A stretch of 64,000 bases of DNA from Micromonospora kangleipakensis (GCF_004217615.1 NZ_SHLD01000001.1:682001-746000); one strand, 5' to 3'; positions 33,143-41,693 are shown, counted from the first letter of the stretch. Made by a program: numbers and translations. The notes: a model not told the origin generated them from the sequence alone.

Positions 33143-33601
33143 GTGGCCCACGTCGAGCTCTCGCTCTCGGAAGTGTTCGCGCCCACCGCAGGGACACCGA
33201 CAGAGCAGGAGTCCGACAACTTCGGGCAGTGGTCGAGCACGGTCTCCCACGCCGCCGAGCCCTGCCTGCTGATCGACGCCGACACCACGGTGGTGGCCGT
33301 CTCCGCGTCCGGGTGCGAGCTGCTCTGCCTCGGTACGCCGGAGGACGTGATCGGGCGGCCGCTGCTGGAGGGTGGTCTGCGCCTGGTCGACTTCACCGCC
33401 AACCGCAGCGAGCTGACCGAGCAGGAGACGGACAAGATCCCGCCGCTGCTCGCCCTGCACTCCGGCCGGCTGGCCCGCGGACTGCTCCGGGTCCAGGGGT
33501 CCGGGCCCGACGCGCCGGGCACCACCGTCGACGCGATCTCGACGCCGGTGCTCACCGACGGCTCGGTCGCCGGCTCACTCACCTTCTTCTCCGAGGTCTG
33601 A
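33143..33601 (+). CDS. Small PAS-domain protein
   Basis: 152 residues from GTG 33143 (AGGAGG, 5 bases upstream). One PAS fold: SHAAEPCLLIDADTTVVAVSASGCELLCLGTPEDVIGRPLLEG, then the C-terminal VDAISTPVLTDGSVAGSLTFFSEV sheet. No output domain, so it acts as a sensor or adaptor. Function otherwise unknown. Upstream in-frame codons back to 33032 have no conserved content. Confidence 0.75.
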   Translation: MAHVELSLSEVFAPTAGTPTEQESDNFGQWSSTVSHAAEPCLLIDADTTVVAVSASGCELLCLGTPEDVIGRPLLEGGLRLVDFTANRSELTEQETDKIPPLLALHSGRLARGLLRVQGSGPDAPGTTVDAISTPVLTDGSVAGSLTFFSEV

Positions 33602-33664
33602 CCTGCGACAACGGGTGGCGCTCGCCGCGCCCGACGGTGCTGGGGCCGACCCGCGCCGAGGACG

Positions 33665-33670
33665 TATGGT
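33665..33670 (+). promoter_or_regulatory. -10 element TATGGT, leaderless promoter
   Basis: TATGGT is 6 bases before ATG 33677; no ribosome site. Confidence 0.55.
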
Positions 33671-33676
33671 GCCCAC

Positions 33677-34066
33677 ATGCTCGATGTCGCTCTGTTGCCC
33701 GGCGAGTACGCCGTGTGCCGGCTGCCGGCGGGCTCCAGCTTCTCCCCGACCCTGTGGGTCGGACTGGGCGACCACGACCTGGTGACGGTGAGCTGGAGCG
33801 TCGACGGGATCTCCCTGATCTGCCCCGCCCGCCGGGTGCCGGAGCAGGCGGTGGTGGAGACGGACTGGCGGTGCCTGCGGATCGTCGGTCCGCTCGACCT
33901 GGCCGTCACCGGCACCCTCGCCGCGCTGGTCGACCCGCTGGCCCGGGCCCGGGTGAACGTGGTGGCGTTCTCCACGTACGACACCGACCACGTGCTGGTC
34001 CCCGCGGTGCGGCTGGTCGAGGCGACGGCCGCGCTGGAGCGGGCCGGACACCGCGTCCGCAAGTGA
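33677..34066 (+). CDS. ACT-domain protein (CASTOR/ACT_7-like)
   Basis: 129 residues forming two tandem ACT-like halves. The first starts LPGEYAVCRLPAGSSF; the second has WRCLRIVGPLDLAVTGTLAALVDPLARARVNVVAFSTYDTDHVLVP, the typical ACT_7 sequence. Such proteins bind amino acids allosterically. No enzyme domain is attached. The phenylalanine-binding enzyme prephenate dehydratase lies two genes on, so a link to amino-acid sensing is possible (inference). Confidence 0.8.
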   Translation: MLDVALLPGEYAVCRLPAGSSFSPTLWVGLGDHDLVTVSWSVDGISLICPARRVPEQAVVETDWRCLRIVGPLDLAVTGTLAALVDPLARARVNVVAFSTYDTDHVLVPAVRLVEATAALERAGHRVRK

Positions 34067-34149
34067 CCTTCACCCCGCCGCCCGATCCTCCTACGATGGG
34101 CTCGGCCACCCCGGCCGCAACGACGTCCGTCGATTCCGAGGATCGGACC

Positions 34150-34680
34150 GTGCCACCAAGCGCATCCCGCCCCACCACCCGCCGGCGGCTGACCGTCCCG
34201 GTCACGCTGCTCGCGCTGCTGCCCCTCGCCGCCTGCGGCACCCCACCCGAGCTGCGCGGACCGGCCCAGCAGACGGCCACCGCCCCGACCGCGACCGGTA
34301 CCCCCAGCTCGCCCACGCCGACCGCCACCCCGACGGCGCCGACCACGCCGACGGCCACCCCCACCGCCGCGGACCTGGTCGCGGTGCCCTGCCCGGCCGG
34401 CCCGTCCGGAGACCGGGTGGTCTCGCTGCTGCGTGGTGCGGCCGGGGTCCTGCCCCGGGACGTCCGGGTCCGGGTCCGGACCGGGCCGCTCTGCGCCGGG
34501 GACTGGCAGTACACCGTGCTCGACGTGACCGGGCACGAGGAGCTCCAGGTGGTCACCCGGGGCCGGCCGGGGGCACTGAAGCTGGTCACCGCCGGGACGG
34601 ACGTCTGCGGGGCCGAGGTACGTGCCGCCGGGCCGCCCGGCATCCGGACGTTGGCCTGCGACGGCACTCCGGGTGCGTAG
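34150..34680 (+). CDS. Secreted lipoprotein with Thr/Pro linker, function unknown
   Basis: 176 residues from GTG 34150. An Arg-rich n-region (TTRRRLT) and hydrophobic core lead to lipobox LPLAACG, with the Cys at about residue 35. A Thr/Pro/Ala repeat (TPTATPTAPTTPTATPTA) spans the wall, then a small globular domain with three Cys follows (VPCPAG, GPLCAGDW, DVCGAE). An in-frame ATG at 34096 overlaps a TACGAT -10-like hexamer (34091-34096), which favours the later start. Confidence 0.75.
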   Translation: MPPSASRPTTRRRLTVPVTLLALLPLAACGTPPELRGPAQQTATAPTATGTPSSPTPTATPTAPTTPTATPTAADLVAVPCPAGPSGDRVVSLLRGAAGVLPRDVRVRVRTGPLCAGDWQYTVLDVTGHEELQVVTRGRPGALKLVTAGTDVCGAEVRAAGPPGIRTLACDGTPGA

Positions 34681-34683
34681 GCT
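34678..34683 (+). promoter_or_regulatory. -10 element TAGGCT for pheA, leaderless
   Basis: TAGGCT includes the lipoprotein stop codon and lies 7 bases before ATG 34691. Confidence 0.6.
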
Positions 34684-34690
34684 GGTCGCC

Positions 34691-35647
34691 ATGCCCGGAA
34701 CACCGCCGACCCGCTACGTCTATCTGGGGCCCGAGGGCACCTTCGCCGAGCAGGCGCTGCGTACCGTGCCCGCCGCCGAGCGGGGCAGCCGTACGCCGGC
34801 CCGCAGCGTCGGCGAGGCGCTGGACAGCGTACGGGCCGGGGACGCCGACGCCGCCCTGGTGCCGCTGGAGAACTCGATCGGCGGCGCGGTCGGGGTGACC
34901 CTCGACGAGATGGCCGAGGGCGAGCCACTGGTGATCACCCGGGAGGTGATCCTGCCGGTGGAGTTCGTGCTGGCCGCCCGTCCGGGGACCAGCCTCGCCG
35001 ACGTGCGCAGCGTGGCGGCGCACCCGCAGGCGTCCACCCAGTGCCGGGGCTGGCTCCGCGACCACCTGCCCGACGCGACGGTGGTCGACGTGCTCTCCAA
35101 CGGCGCCGCCGCGGCCGGCGCGGCCGGCGGCGAGTACGACGCGGCGGTCTGCGCCCCGATCGGGGCGTCCCGGCACCGGCTGACGGTGCTCGCCGACAAG
35201 ATCGCCGACCACCCGGACGCGGTGACCCGGTTCGCCCTGGTCTCCCGCCCCGGCCCACCCCCGCCGCCCACCGGGGACGACGTCACCTCGCTGGCCGTCT
35301 ACATCGCCCACGACCGGGTGGGTGCCCTGCTCTCCGTGCTGATGGAGCTGGCCGTCCGGGGGATCAACCTGACCCGGATCGAGTCCCGCCCGACCGGCGA
35401 GGCGCTCGGCCGGTACGTCTTCTTCCTCGACTGCACCGGCCACGTCGCCGACGTCCGGCTCGGCGAGGCGTTGCAGGGGCTGCGGCGGGTCTGCGCCGAT
35501 GTGCGCTTTCTCGGGTCGTACCCCCGGCACCGCTGGAGCCCGGCGGCGGCCGAACGGCCGGTCCCCGCACCGGCCGGCCTCTCCGACGCCGACTACGCCG
35601 ACGCGGCGGCCTGGCTGTCGCGGCTGCGCGCCGGCGAGCTGAGCTGA
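34691..35647 (+). CDS. pheA: Prephenate dehydratase
   Basis: 318 residues, monofunctional. Catalytic PDT domain about 8-195: YLGPEGTFAEQAL, VPLENSIGGAV, and the TRF motif (AVTRFALVS) with the essential Thr. ACT regulatory domain about 205-285, with GALLSVLMELAVRGINLTRIESRP holding the Phe-binding GALV-like and ESRP motifs. It makes phenylpyruvate for phenylalanine synthesis, feedback inhibited by Phe. It ends at a hairpin shared with AIM24. Confidence 0.95.
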   Translation: MPGTPPTRYVYLGPEGTFAEQALRTVPAAERGSRTPARSVGEALDSVRAGDADAALVPLENSIGGAVGVTLDEMAEGEPLVITREVILPVEFVLAARPGTSLADVRSVAAHPQASTQCRGWLRDHLPDATVVDVLSNGAAAAGAAGGEYDAAVCAPIGASRHRLTVLADKIADHPDAVTRFALVSRPGPPPPPTGDDVTSLAVYIAHDRVGALLSVLMELAVRGINLTRIESRPTGEALGRYVFFLDCTGHVADVRLGEALQGLRRVCADVRFLGSYPRHRWSPAAAERPVPAPAGLSDADYADAAAWLSRLRAGELS

Positions 35648-35685
35648 CGGTGCCGGGACGCCCGGACGGGGCGTCCCGCGCACCG
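35648..35685. terminator. Shared terminator between pheA and AIM24 genes
   Basis: CGGTGC plus CGGGACGCCC (35648-35663) pairs with GGGCGTCCCG and GCACCG (35669-35685), with one bulged base. Convergent genes on both sides. Confidence 0.75.
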
Positions 35686-35690
35686 GGCGG

Positions 35691-36413
35691 TCACTGCAGC
35701 AGGCCGCCGAGCAGGCCGCCCTGCTGCTGCTGGACGCCGCTGCCCTGCACCGGCGGCTCCTCGGAGGGCTGCACCACCACGAAGCCCTGACCGGCGAAGC
35801 TCATCGTGAACGCCTCGCCGGTGCTGCGGCCGAGCAGCGTGCCCAGGCCGAGCTGCTCCGCCCGGTGGTAGCCGGTCTGGAGGCTGGCCGACCAGCAGAC
35901 CGCCGCCTGCGGGTCGACGTAGGTGGGCTGGTCGACGTTCAGCACCACCGGGGTGCCCTTGGTGGTGATCGCGATCCTGCCGTGACCGGTGAAGACGCAG
36001 TTGAACAGGCCGGACGAGGACGCCATGCCGGCACCGCCGACCATCTTGATGTCGTACTGGAGGCTGGAGTCGAAGGCGAGCACGCTGGAGCCGTTGATCG
36101 ACAGCGCGTCGCCGGGCTCCAGGTCGATGATGTGCACGTCCTTGGCGAGCTCGGCGAGGAAGACGTCGCCGTGGCCGGAGAGCTTCATCAGCGGGACGCC
36201 CTCGCCGGTCAGGCGCTGCTTGATGAACTTGCCGATGCCGCCGGAGCCGAGCGCCTGAAACTGCACCTGCCCCTGGTACGCGACCATGGACCCGACCCGG
36301 GCCATCGCCTCGCCGTTCAGCTCGATCTTCAGCATCTTGGAGTTCTGCAGCCGCATGCCCGGCTGCTGGGACTCCTTCTCAAGGTTCTCCGCGGAGAAGA
36401 GCGCGCTGCGCAT
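35691..36413 (-). CDS. AIM24 family protein
   Basis: 240 residues, full-length AIM24/TIGR00266-like beta-rich domain: LQNSKMLKIELNGEAMARVGSMVAYQG, VPLMKLSGHGDVFLAELAKDVHIIDLEPGD, NCVFTGHGRIAITTKGTPV. The C-terminus is a Gln/Gly tail. AIM24 was named in yeast mitochondria; bacterial members are of unknown function. ATG 36413 follows AGGAGGAAAA. Confidence 0.9.
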   Translation of the reverse strand: MRSALFSAENLEKESQQPGMRLQNSKMLKIELNGEAMARVGSMVAYQGQVQFQALGSGGIGKFIKQRLTGEGVPLMKLSGHGDVFLAELAKDVHIIDLEPGDALSINGSSVLAFDSSLQYDIKMVGGAGMASSSGLFNCVFTGHGRIAITTKGTPVVLNVDQPTYVDPQAAVCWSASLQTGYHRAEQLGLGTLLGRSTGEAFTMSFAGQGFVVVQPSEEPPVQGSGVQQQQGGLLGGLLQ

Positions 36414-36448
36414 GGGTTTTCCTCCTGCATCGGGTGTGCCTCTCCCGC

Positions 36449-36454
36449 AGGCTA
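36449..36454 (-). promoter_or_regulatory. -10 element TAGCCT for the AIM24 gene
   Basis: Minus-strand TAGCCT about 35 bases before the ATG, giving a leader with an AGGAGG ribosome site. Confidence 0.4.
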
Positions 36455-36508
36455 GGTGACCCGCGCAACGGCCGGCATCGGCCGAGGGGGGCGGAGCGGC
36501 GGGCCCGG

Positions 36509-36859
36509 TCAGCCCCAGCCGAGCGCGTGCAGCCGGGCGTCGTCGATGCCGAAGTGGTGGGCGATCTCGTGCACCACGGTCACCGCCACCTCGTCGACGA
36601 CGTCCTCCTCCGTGTCGCAGATCCGCAGGATCGGGCGCCGGTAGATGAGGATGCGGTCCGGGAGGACGCCGGAGTAGTCCCAGCCCCGCTCGGTCAGCGC
36701 GTGCCCCTCGTAGAGGCCGAGCAGGTGCTCGCCCGGCGGTGGATCGTCCTCGACCAGGATCACCACGTTGCTCATCAGCCCGAGCAGCTCCTCGGGCACC
36801 TCGTCGAGGGCCTCGCCGACCAACTCCTCGAACCGTTCACGGCTCATCTCCACCGGCAC
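36509..36859 (-). CDS. Metallopeptidase-family (zincin) protein
   Basis: 116 residues, the short zincin-like family (DUF1025-type). The metal-binding HExxH is HEIAHHFGIDD near residues 95-105, with the downstream Asp as third ligand candidate. MSRERFEELVGEALDEVPEEL and IYRRPILR are family landmarks. GTG 36859 is used with GAGGATGGGG upstream; ATG 36847 is an alternative. Activity is unproven for the family. Confidence 0.88.
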   Translation of the reverse strand: MPVEMSRERFEELVGEALDEVPEELLGLMSNVVILVEDDPPPGEHLLGLYEGHALTERGWDYSGVLPDRILIYRRPILRICDTEEDVVDEVAVTVVHEIAHHFGIDDARLHALGWG

Positions 36860-36916
36860 GCCCCCATCCTCCCCGACCCGGGCGCGTTCCCATCCATCAA
36901 GATCACTAGAAGATCA

Positions 36917-36958
36917 CGGAGAGAGTGCCCACCGGCGTACGGATGAGCACTCTCTCCG
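36917..36958 (-). terminator. 12-bp hairpin after the OsmC gene
   Basis: CGGAGAGAGTGC (36917-36928) and GCACTCTCTCCG (36947-36958) are perfect complements with an 18-base loop, 23 bases beyond the OsmC stop. Confidence 0.7.
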
Positions 36959-36981
36959 GGAGAGCGCGGCGCGGGAGTGGA

Positions 36982-37413
36982 TCAGGAGGCGAGGCGGGCG
37001 GTGAGGCTGATCTGCGCGCCCGGGGAGAGCAGCCGCGAGATCGGGCAGTTCTCCTTGGCGGCCTCGGCCAGCTTGGTGAACTGGGCCTCGTCCATGCCCG
37101 GGGCCTGGCCGACCGTCTCCAGGTCGATCCGGGTCACGGTCATGCCCGCGTCGGTCTTGTCGAAGTGGACCTTGGCGGTGGTCTCCACCGAGGTGTCGGT
37201 CGCGCCCGCGTCGGCGAGCTGCTTGGAGAGGGCCATCGAGAAGCAGCTCGCGTGCGCGGCGCCGATCAGCTCCTCGGGGTTGGTCCCCTCACCCTCCTCG
37301 AAGCGCGACTTGAACGAGTAGTTCCCGGTCAGCCCGCCCTTTCCGGTGCGGACGGTCCCGGCACCCTCGGTGAGGTTGCCCTGCCAACGTGCGGAAGCGG
37401 TACGGATAGGCAT
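36982..37413 (-). CDS. OsmC-family peroxiredoxin-like protein
   Basis: 143 residues, OsmC subgroup. Resolving and peroxidatic cysteines are in AAHASCFSMAL and KENCPISRLL. MPIRTASARWQGNLTEGAG and SFKSRFEEGEGTNPEELIGAAHA are classical OsmC sequences. It reduces organic hydroperoxides with a lipoylated partner (family knowledge). Leaderless start suggested by TAGCGT. Confidence 0.95.
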   Translation of the reverse strand: MPIRTASARWQGNLTEGAGTVRTGKGGLTGNYSFKSRFEEGEGTNPEELIGAAHASCFSMALSKQLADAGATDTSVETTAKVHFDKTDAGMTVTRIDLETVGQAPGMDEAQFTKLAEAAKENCPISRLLSPGAQISLTARLAS

Positions 37414-37419
37414 GCCCCG

Positions 37420-37425
37420 ACGCTA
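37420..37425 (-). promoter_or_regulatory. -10 element TAGCGT for osmC, leaderless
   Basis: Minus-strand TAGCGT, 6 bases before the ATG at 37413. Confidence 0.55.
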
Positions 37426-37557
37426 ACCGAAACCGGGCGGCCCCGCACCGACCAGCGCGGACGAGCGGCGACAACCGGCCGCCCGACTCGCGGTACCCGT
37501 CGCCGAGTGCCGGCTGTGTCATGATTCGGCACAGGCCCACGCGCGGAAGGGTGGCCG

Positions 37558-38292
37558 ATGTCCCAGGATCTCCCCATCCCCAGGCAGGACAACCGGTCCG
37601 ACGGGACGACCGTCGTGGAGTGGGGCGAGGGGGAACCCGAACCGCCGGGCCGGGCCGGACGCTCGCTGGCCGGGCTGGGACGGGACCACCGGCTGCCGCT
37701 GGTGCTCGCCGGGCTCGGCGCGGTGGCCGCGGTCGCCTCGCTGATCGGCGAGTGGCTGGTGATGACGGTCCCGAACGGCGGCCCGGAGGGGAACACCTCG
37801 ATCCGGGTCCCGGGCGGGGTGGCCCACGTGGACGGCTTCGGGGTCGGCTACCTGGTGGGCCTGCTCGGCCTCGCCGGCGCGGTGGCGCTGGCCCTGGGCG
37901 GCACCCCCGCGGTCCGGCACAACGCCCGGGTGGCCGGTCTCGGCCTCGCGGTGGCGGTGCTCGCCGTACTGACCGCGACCACGTTCTCCCTCGACGACCT
38001 GGGCCAGCGGACGCTCTTCTACTCCTCGGAGGCGGGGATCCGGGTCGACTACGGCCGGGGGCTGGTGACCGCGTTCCTGGCCACCGTCCTGCTCGCGGCC
38101 GCGCTGCACCTCTCCGGCCGGACCGCGCCCGCGCGGGCCGCCGCCGAGCCCGGGGCGGAGCCGGAAGCCGGGCCGCCCGGCCGGGGTCGCCGCCGGGAGC
38201 GGGGGCGGGCGGACGACGACCTCCCGCCCGCGCCGGCCGACCTGACGGTCCGGCCCACCGTGCCGTTCGCCCGCCCCGAGCCGCCGGCCTGA
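37558..38292 (+). CDS. Integral membrane protein, function unknown
   Basis: 244 residues. Hydrophilic N-terminus (1-45), four transmembrane helices (about 47-70, 97-120, 128-148, 168-188) with a loop TVPNGGPEGNTSIRVPGGVAHVDGFGVGY between the first two, and a disordered Arg/Pro/Glu C-terminal tail of about 50 residues. ATG 37558 is preceded by GAAGGGTGGCC. I do not recognise the family. Confidence 0.72.
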   Translation: MSQDLPIPRQDNRSDGTTVVEWGEGEPEPPGRAGRSLAGLGRDHRLPLVLAGLGAVAAVASLIGEWLVMTVPNGGPEGNTSIRVPGGVAHVDGFGVGYLVGLLGLAGAVALALGGTPAVRHNARVAGLGLAVAVLAVLTATTFSLDDLGQRTLFYSSEAGIRVDYGRGLVTAFLATVLLAAALHLSGRTAPARAAAEPGAEPEAGPPGRGRRRERGRADDDLPPAPADLTVRPTVPFARPEPPA

Positions 38293-38462
38293 TCGAGGGC
38301 CGACGGACCGTCACCGGGCGGTCGCCGCGGGTTGGTGCCCGATTCGCCGGGAAGCCATGGATGCGACCTGTTCCGCGAGGTACGGTTGCTGCCCGCCGGT
38401 CGTGGGCCGAGGCATCGACGACCAGGACGGCTGGCACGACGGCGGCGGGCGAAGGAGGAACC

Positions 38463-39284
38463 ATGACCCGCCCGGGACTGCCCAAGCTGATCGCCACCGA
38501 CCTCGACGGGACGCTCGTCCGCAGCGACGACACCGTCTCCGCGTACACCCACGAGGTGCTCGACCGGGTGCGGGCCGCCGGGATCCCGGTGGTCGGCGCG
38601 ACCGGTCGCGGACCCCGCCTGACCGAGCTGACCCGCAACGACATCCGCGCCGCCGACTTCCTGGTGATGGCCGGCGGGGGACGGGTGGTCGACCAGAGCG
38701 ACCCGACCGGCCCGGTGGTACTGCGTGACGAACGTCTCCCCGGCCCGGTGCTCGCCCGGCTCCTCGCCGACCTGGAGGCGGCGGTCGGCCCGCTCACCGT
38801 CATGGTCGAGGCCTCCGACGAGCACGACGCCCCGCTCTGGGGCGACTACCACCCGAGCTGGCCCTACCCGGACCGGTTCGAGGCGCGCAGCCGCGCGGAG
38901 TGCGTCTCCTCGGACGTGATCAAGGCGTTCGCCCGGACCGCCGACCACCACGTCGACGAGCTGCTGGCCACGGCCCGCCGGATCGTCCCGCCGGAGACGG
39001 CCACGCTCACCCAGGCCGGGCTCGGCTTCATCGAGATCTGCCCGCCCGGGGTGGACAAGTCGACCGGGCTCAGCGTGGTCGCGCAGACCCTCGGGGTCGA
39101 CCCGGCCGAGGTGCTGGTCTTCGGCGACATGCCCAACGACCTGCCGATGTTCGCCTGGGCGGGCTGGGCGCGGGTGGCGGTCGCCAACGCCCACCCGGAG
39201 GTCCGCGCCGCGGCCGACGAGGTGACCCTGCGCAACGACGACGACGGCGTGGCGGTCTACCTGGACCGACTACTCTCCCGCTGA
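38463..39284 (+). CDS. HAD-superfamily Cof-type phosphatase 1
   Basis: 273 residues, HAD-IIB (Cof) fold. Motif I is ATDLDGTLVRSDD, motif II VVGATGR, motif III the Lys before VVAQTLG, motif IV LVFGDMPNDLPMF. The cap domain spans about 85-190. Substrates are sugar phosphates or cofactor phosphates in the family. ATG 38463 has GGAGGAACC 4-5 bases upstream. It overlaps its paralogue by one base. Confidence 0.9.
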   Translation: MTRPGLPKLIATDLDGTLVRSDDTVSAYTHEVLDRVRAAGIPVVGATGRGPRLTELTRNDIRAADFLVMAGGGRVVDQSDPTGPVVLRDERLPGPVLARLLADLEAAVGPLTVMVEASDEHDAPLWGDYHPSWPYPDRFEARSRAECVSSDVIKAFARTADHHVDELLATARRIVPPETATLTQAGLGFIEICPPGVDKSTGLSVVAQTLGVDPAEVLVFGDMPNDLPMFAWAGWARVAVANAHPEVRAAADEVTLRNDDDGVAVYLDRLLSR

Positions 39285-40096
39285 TGGGAGAGGCACCTCG
39301 ACTGGTCGCGACGGACATCGACGGCACCCTGCTCCGGGACGACCGGACGCTCAGCCCGCACACCGCGGCGGTGCTGGCCCGGATCTCCGCCCAGGGCACG
39401 CCGGTCGTGCTGGTCACCGGCCGGCCCATCCGCTGGCTCCAGCTCGTGTACGACCAGCTCGCCGAGCCGCTCCCGGCGATCTGCGCCAACGGCGCGGTCG
39501 TCTACGACCCGGCCGCCGACGAGGTGCTGCGGGCCGACCCGCTGGCCCCGGAGCTGCTGGCGGAGGTGGCCCGGCGGCTGCGGGCCGAGGTGCCCGAGGT
39601 GAGCTTCGCGGTGGAGATCGTGGACAGCCGGCAGATGCGGCACGAGGCGCACTACCCGCTGCGCTGGGACGCCGACCACGACGCCATCCGGGCGGTCGAG
39701 TCCCCCGAGGAGCTGCTCTCCGCCCCGGCGGTCAAGCTGCTGGCCCGCGCCGGCGAGCAGGACCCGGACGCGTTCGTCCAACTGGTGGCGGGGGCGCTGG
39801 CGGGGCTGGCCGAGGCGACCCACTCGTCGTACACCGGGCTGGTGGAGATCTCCGCCGCCGGGGTGACCAAGGCGGCCGGGCTGGCCTGGTACTGCGCCCG
39901 GCTCGGCATCGACGAGCGGGACGTGCTGGCCTTCGGCGACATGCCGAACGACGTACCGATGCTGACCTGGGCCGGCCGGGCGGTGGCGGTCGCCAACGCG
40001 CACCCCGCCGTCCTGGAGATCGCCGACGAGGTGACGGCGGCGAACTCCGCGGACGGCGTGGCCGCGTACCTGGAGAAGGTCTTCGGGGTGGGCTGA
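39284..40096 (+). CDS. HAD-superfamily Cof-type phosphatase 2
   Basis: 270 residues, paralogue of the preceding gene (tandem duplication). Motif I ATDIDGTLLRDD, motif II VLVTGRP, motif III GVTKAAGL, motif IV LAFGDMPNDVPML. ATG overlaps the preceding stop (TGATG), so the two are translationally coupled and probably act on related phosphates. Confidence 0.9.
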   Translation: MGEAPRLVATDIDGTLLRDDRTLSPHTAAVLARISAQGTPVVLVTGRPIRWLQLVYDQLAEPLPAICANGAVVYDPAADEVLRADPLAPELLAEVARRLRAEVPEVSFAVEIVDSRQMRHEAHYPLRWDADHDAIRAVESPEELLSAPAVKLLARAGEQDPDAFVQLVAGALAGLAEATHSSYTGLVEISAAGVTKAAGLAWYCARLGIDERDVLAFGDMPNDVPMLTWAGRAVAVANAHPAVLEIADEVTAANSADGVAAYLEKVFGVG

Positions 40097-40101
40097 GCGG
40101 T

Positions 40102-40128
40102 CCGGGCGCCCGCGCGGGCGACGCCCGG
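40102..40128. terminator. Shared hairpin between HAD genes and bpa
   Basis: CCGGGCG (40102-40108) pairs with CGCCCGG (40122-40128); the loop contains a further self-complementary CCCGCGCGGG. Convergent genes flank it. Confidence 0.55.
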
Positions 40129-40134
40129 GCCCGG

Positions 40135-40722
40135 TCAGAGGTACTGGCCGGTGCCGTGCCCCTCGCCGCCCTGCGGCTGGCCCATGCCGGGCATCCCCGG
40201 CATGACCCCGGTGGGGCCGCTGGGCAGGGCCTGCCGGCCGGACCGCATCTGCTCCAGCTGCACCCGGGCGGCCATCTGCTGGGCGACCAGAGCCGCCTGG
40301 ATGCCGTGGAAGAGCCCCTCCAGCCAGCCGACCAGCTGGGCGTGGGCGATCCGCAGCTCGCTCTCGCTGGGCGCCTTCTCCTCGGTGAAGGGCAGCGAGA
40401 TCCGCTCCAGCTCCTCACGCAGCTCGGGGGCGAGCCCCTCCTTGAGCTCGACGATCGAGCGCTCGTGGATCTCGCGCATCCGGTGCCGGCTGGCGTCGTC
40501 GAGGGGGGCGGACTTGACCTCCTCCAGCAGTTGCTTGATCATGCTGCCGATCCGCATCACCTTGGCCGGCTGCTCGACCAGGCGGGTCGGGTCCTCGCCC
40601 GGCCCCTCCTCGGTCTGCACGGTGCCGACCGGCCGGCCGTCCGGGCCGACCACCACCACGGTGCCGGGGATGCCGTCGTGGCCCGGCTCGTCGTTCTGTC
40701 CAGCTGAGCGCGCTTCGGTCAT
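40135..40722 (-). CDS. bpa: Bacterial proteasome activator Bpa
   Basis: 195 residues, DUF2587 family. A helical core (about 45-155, with RLVEQPAKVMRIGSMIKQLLEEV and LRIAHAQLVGWLEGLFHGIQAAL) forms the four-helix bundle that assembles into a ring. The C-terminus ends GQYL, which provides the conserved Bpa proteasome-docking motif with penultimate Tyr. Bpa is an ATP-independent activator of the actinobacterial 20S proteasome. The start is ATG 40722, with TAAAGA 8 bases upstream; an ATG at 40731 is within the promoter. Confidence 0.95.
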   Translation of the reverse strand: MTEARSAGQNDEPGHDGIPGTVVVVGPDGRPVGTVQTEEGPGEDPTRLVEQPAKVMRIGSMIKQLLEEVKSAPLDDASRHRMREIHERSIVELKEGLAPELREELERISLPFTEEKAPSESELRIAHAQLVGWLEGLFHGIQAALVAQQMAARVQLEQMRSGRQALPSGPTGVMPGMPGMGQPQGGEGHGTGQYL

Positions 40723-40730
40723 GGGTCCCA

Positions 40731-40736
40731 TCTTTA
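40731..40736 (-). promoter_or_regulatory. -10 element TAAAGA for bpa, leaderless
   Basis: Minus-strand TAAAGA, 8 bases before the ATG at 40722. Divergent from the hydrolase promoter 68 bases away. Confidence 0.45.
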
Positions 40737-40803
40737 CCCAGCGCCCGCCACCCACACGCGGCGGGACCGGGTCCCGGCGCGGAACCACCCGGCCGGGGCG
40801 CGC

Positions 40804-40809
40804 TACCGT
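40804..40809 (+). promoter_or_regulatory. -10 element TACCGT, leaderless promoter
   Basis: TACCGT is 7 bases before ATG 40817. Confidence 0.55.
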
Positions 40810-40816
40810 CGCGCTC

Positions 40817-41644
40817 ATGTCCGCAGACCCGCGCGCCGTGCTGACGCGGCCCGCCCCGCCGCCGGACGTCACGGTCGCCTACGGCGACCACCCGGAACAG
40901 GTCGCCGACCTGCGCCGGCCCGCCGGCGACGGCCCGGCCCGGCCGCTGGTCGTCGTGGTGCACGGCGGGTTCTGGCGGGCGGAGTACGACCGGAGCCACA
41001 CCGGGCCGATGGCCGCGGCGCTCGCCGCGCTCGGCCACCCGGTCGCCCAGGTCGAGTACCGGCGCACCGGACAGCCCGACGGGGGCTGGCCGCACACGCT
41101 GACCGACGTGCTGGCCGGGGTGGCCGCGCTGCCCGGGCTGGCCGCCGCCGCGATGCCGGGGCGGGTGGCCGGCGTGCCGCCGATCCTGGTGGGTCACTCG
41201 GCCGGCGGTCACCTGGCGCTCTACGTCGCGGCGCACGCGCCGGAGACGGTCGGCGGCGTGCTGGCGCTGGCCCCGGTGGCCGACCTCGCCGAGGCGTACC
41301 GGCTGGACCTGGACGCGGGGGCGGTGGCCGCGCTGCTCGGCGGCGGCCCGGCGGACGTGCCCGACCGGTACGCGACGGCCGATCCATCGGCGTTGGTGCC
41401 GATTCGAGTACGGAGCGTAGTCGTGCATGGTGGGCAGGATCGCCAGGTGCCGGTGCGGATGAGCCGCTCCTGGGTCGCCGCGGCCCGGGCCGCCGGCTCC
41501 CCCGCCACCCTTGTCGAGCTGCCCGAATGCGAGCATTTCGGTCTGATCGCGCCGGGCTCCGCGGCCTGGCCCCGGGTGGTCGACGCGTTGCGGTCCTTGC
41601 ACGATGATCTTCAGGGCATTGACGCAGAGTCGCCGACCAGGTAG
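40817..41644 (+). CDS. Alpha/beta hydrolase (kynurenine-formamidase/esterase-like)
   Basis: 275 residues. Oxyanion-hole HGGFWRAEYDRSHT, nucleophile elbow GHSAGGHL, an Asp near VVHGGQDRQVP and the catalytic His in ECEHFGLIAPGS. The HGGFW motif groups it with arylformamidase/BD-FAE-like esterases. No signal peptide, so a cytoplasmic esterase or formamidase. The tryptophan-degradation partners are not nearby, so the substrate is open. Confidence 0.85.
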   Translation: MSADPRAVLTRPAPPPDVTVAYGDHPEQVADLRRPAGDGPARPLVVVVHGGFWRAEYDRSHTGPMAAALAALGHPVAQVEYRRTGQPDGGWPHTLTDVLAGVAALPGLAAAAMPGRVAGVPPILVGHSAGGHLALYVAAHAPETVGGVLALAPVADLAEAYRLDLDAGAVAALLGGGPADVPDRYATADPSALVPIRVRSVVVHGGQDRQVPVRMSRSWVAAARAAGSPATLVELPECEHFGLIAPGSAAWPRVVDALRSLHDDLQGIDAESPTR

Positions 41645-41652
41645 AACGCCGA

Positions 41653-41669
41653 AGGGGCGCTGAGCCCCT
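41653..41669 (+). terminator. Short hairpin before the binding-protein gene
   Basis: AGGGGC-GCTGA-GCCCCT, 6-bp stem, 9 bases after the hydrolase stop. It may end the hydrolase transcript or act as a leader structure. Confidence 0.45.
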
Positions 41670-41693
41670 GCAACGCTTCTCGAAAGGAAATCG

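Noticed and set aside
29827..34692. 1621-codon open frame on the minus strand
   Set aside because: It runs antisense to at least five well-supported genes and through arcA in the wrong frame. It is low-complexity Arg/Gly/Pro translation, a normal high-GC shadow.
40731..40872. Longer N-terminus for Bpa
   Set aside because: The added residues have no family pattern and would run through the divergent promoters; TAAAGA spacing supports ATG 40722.
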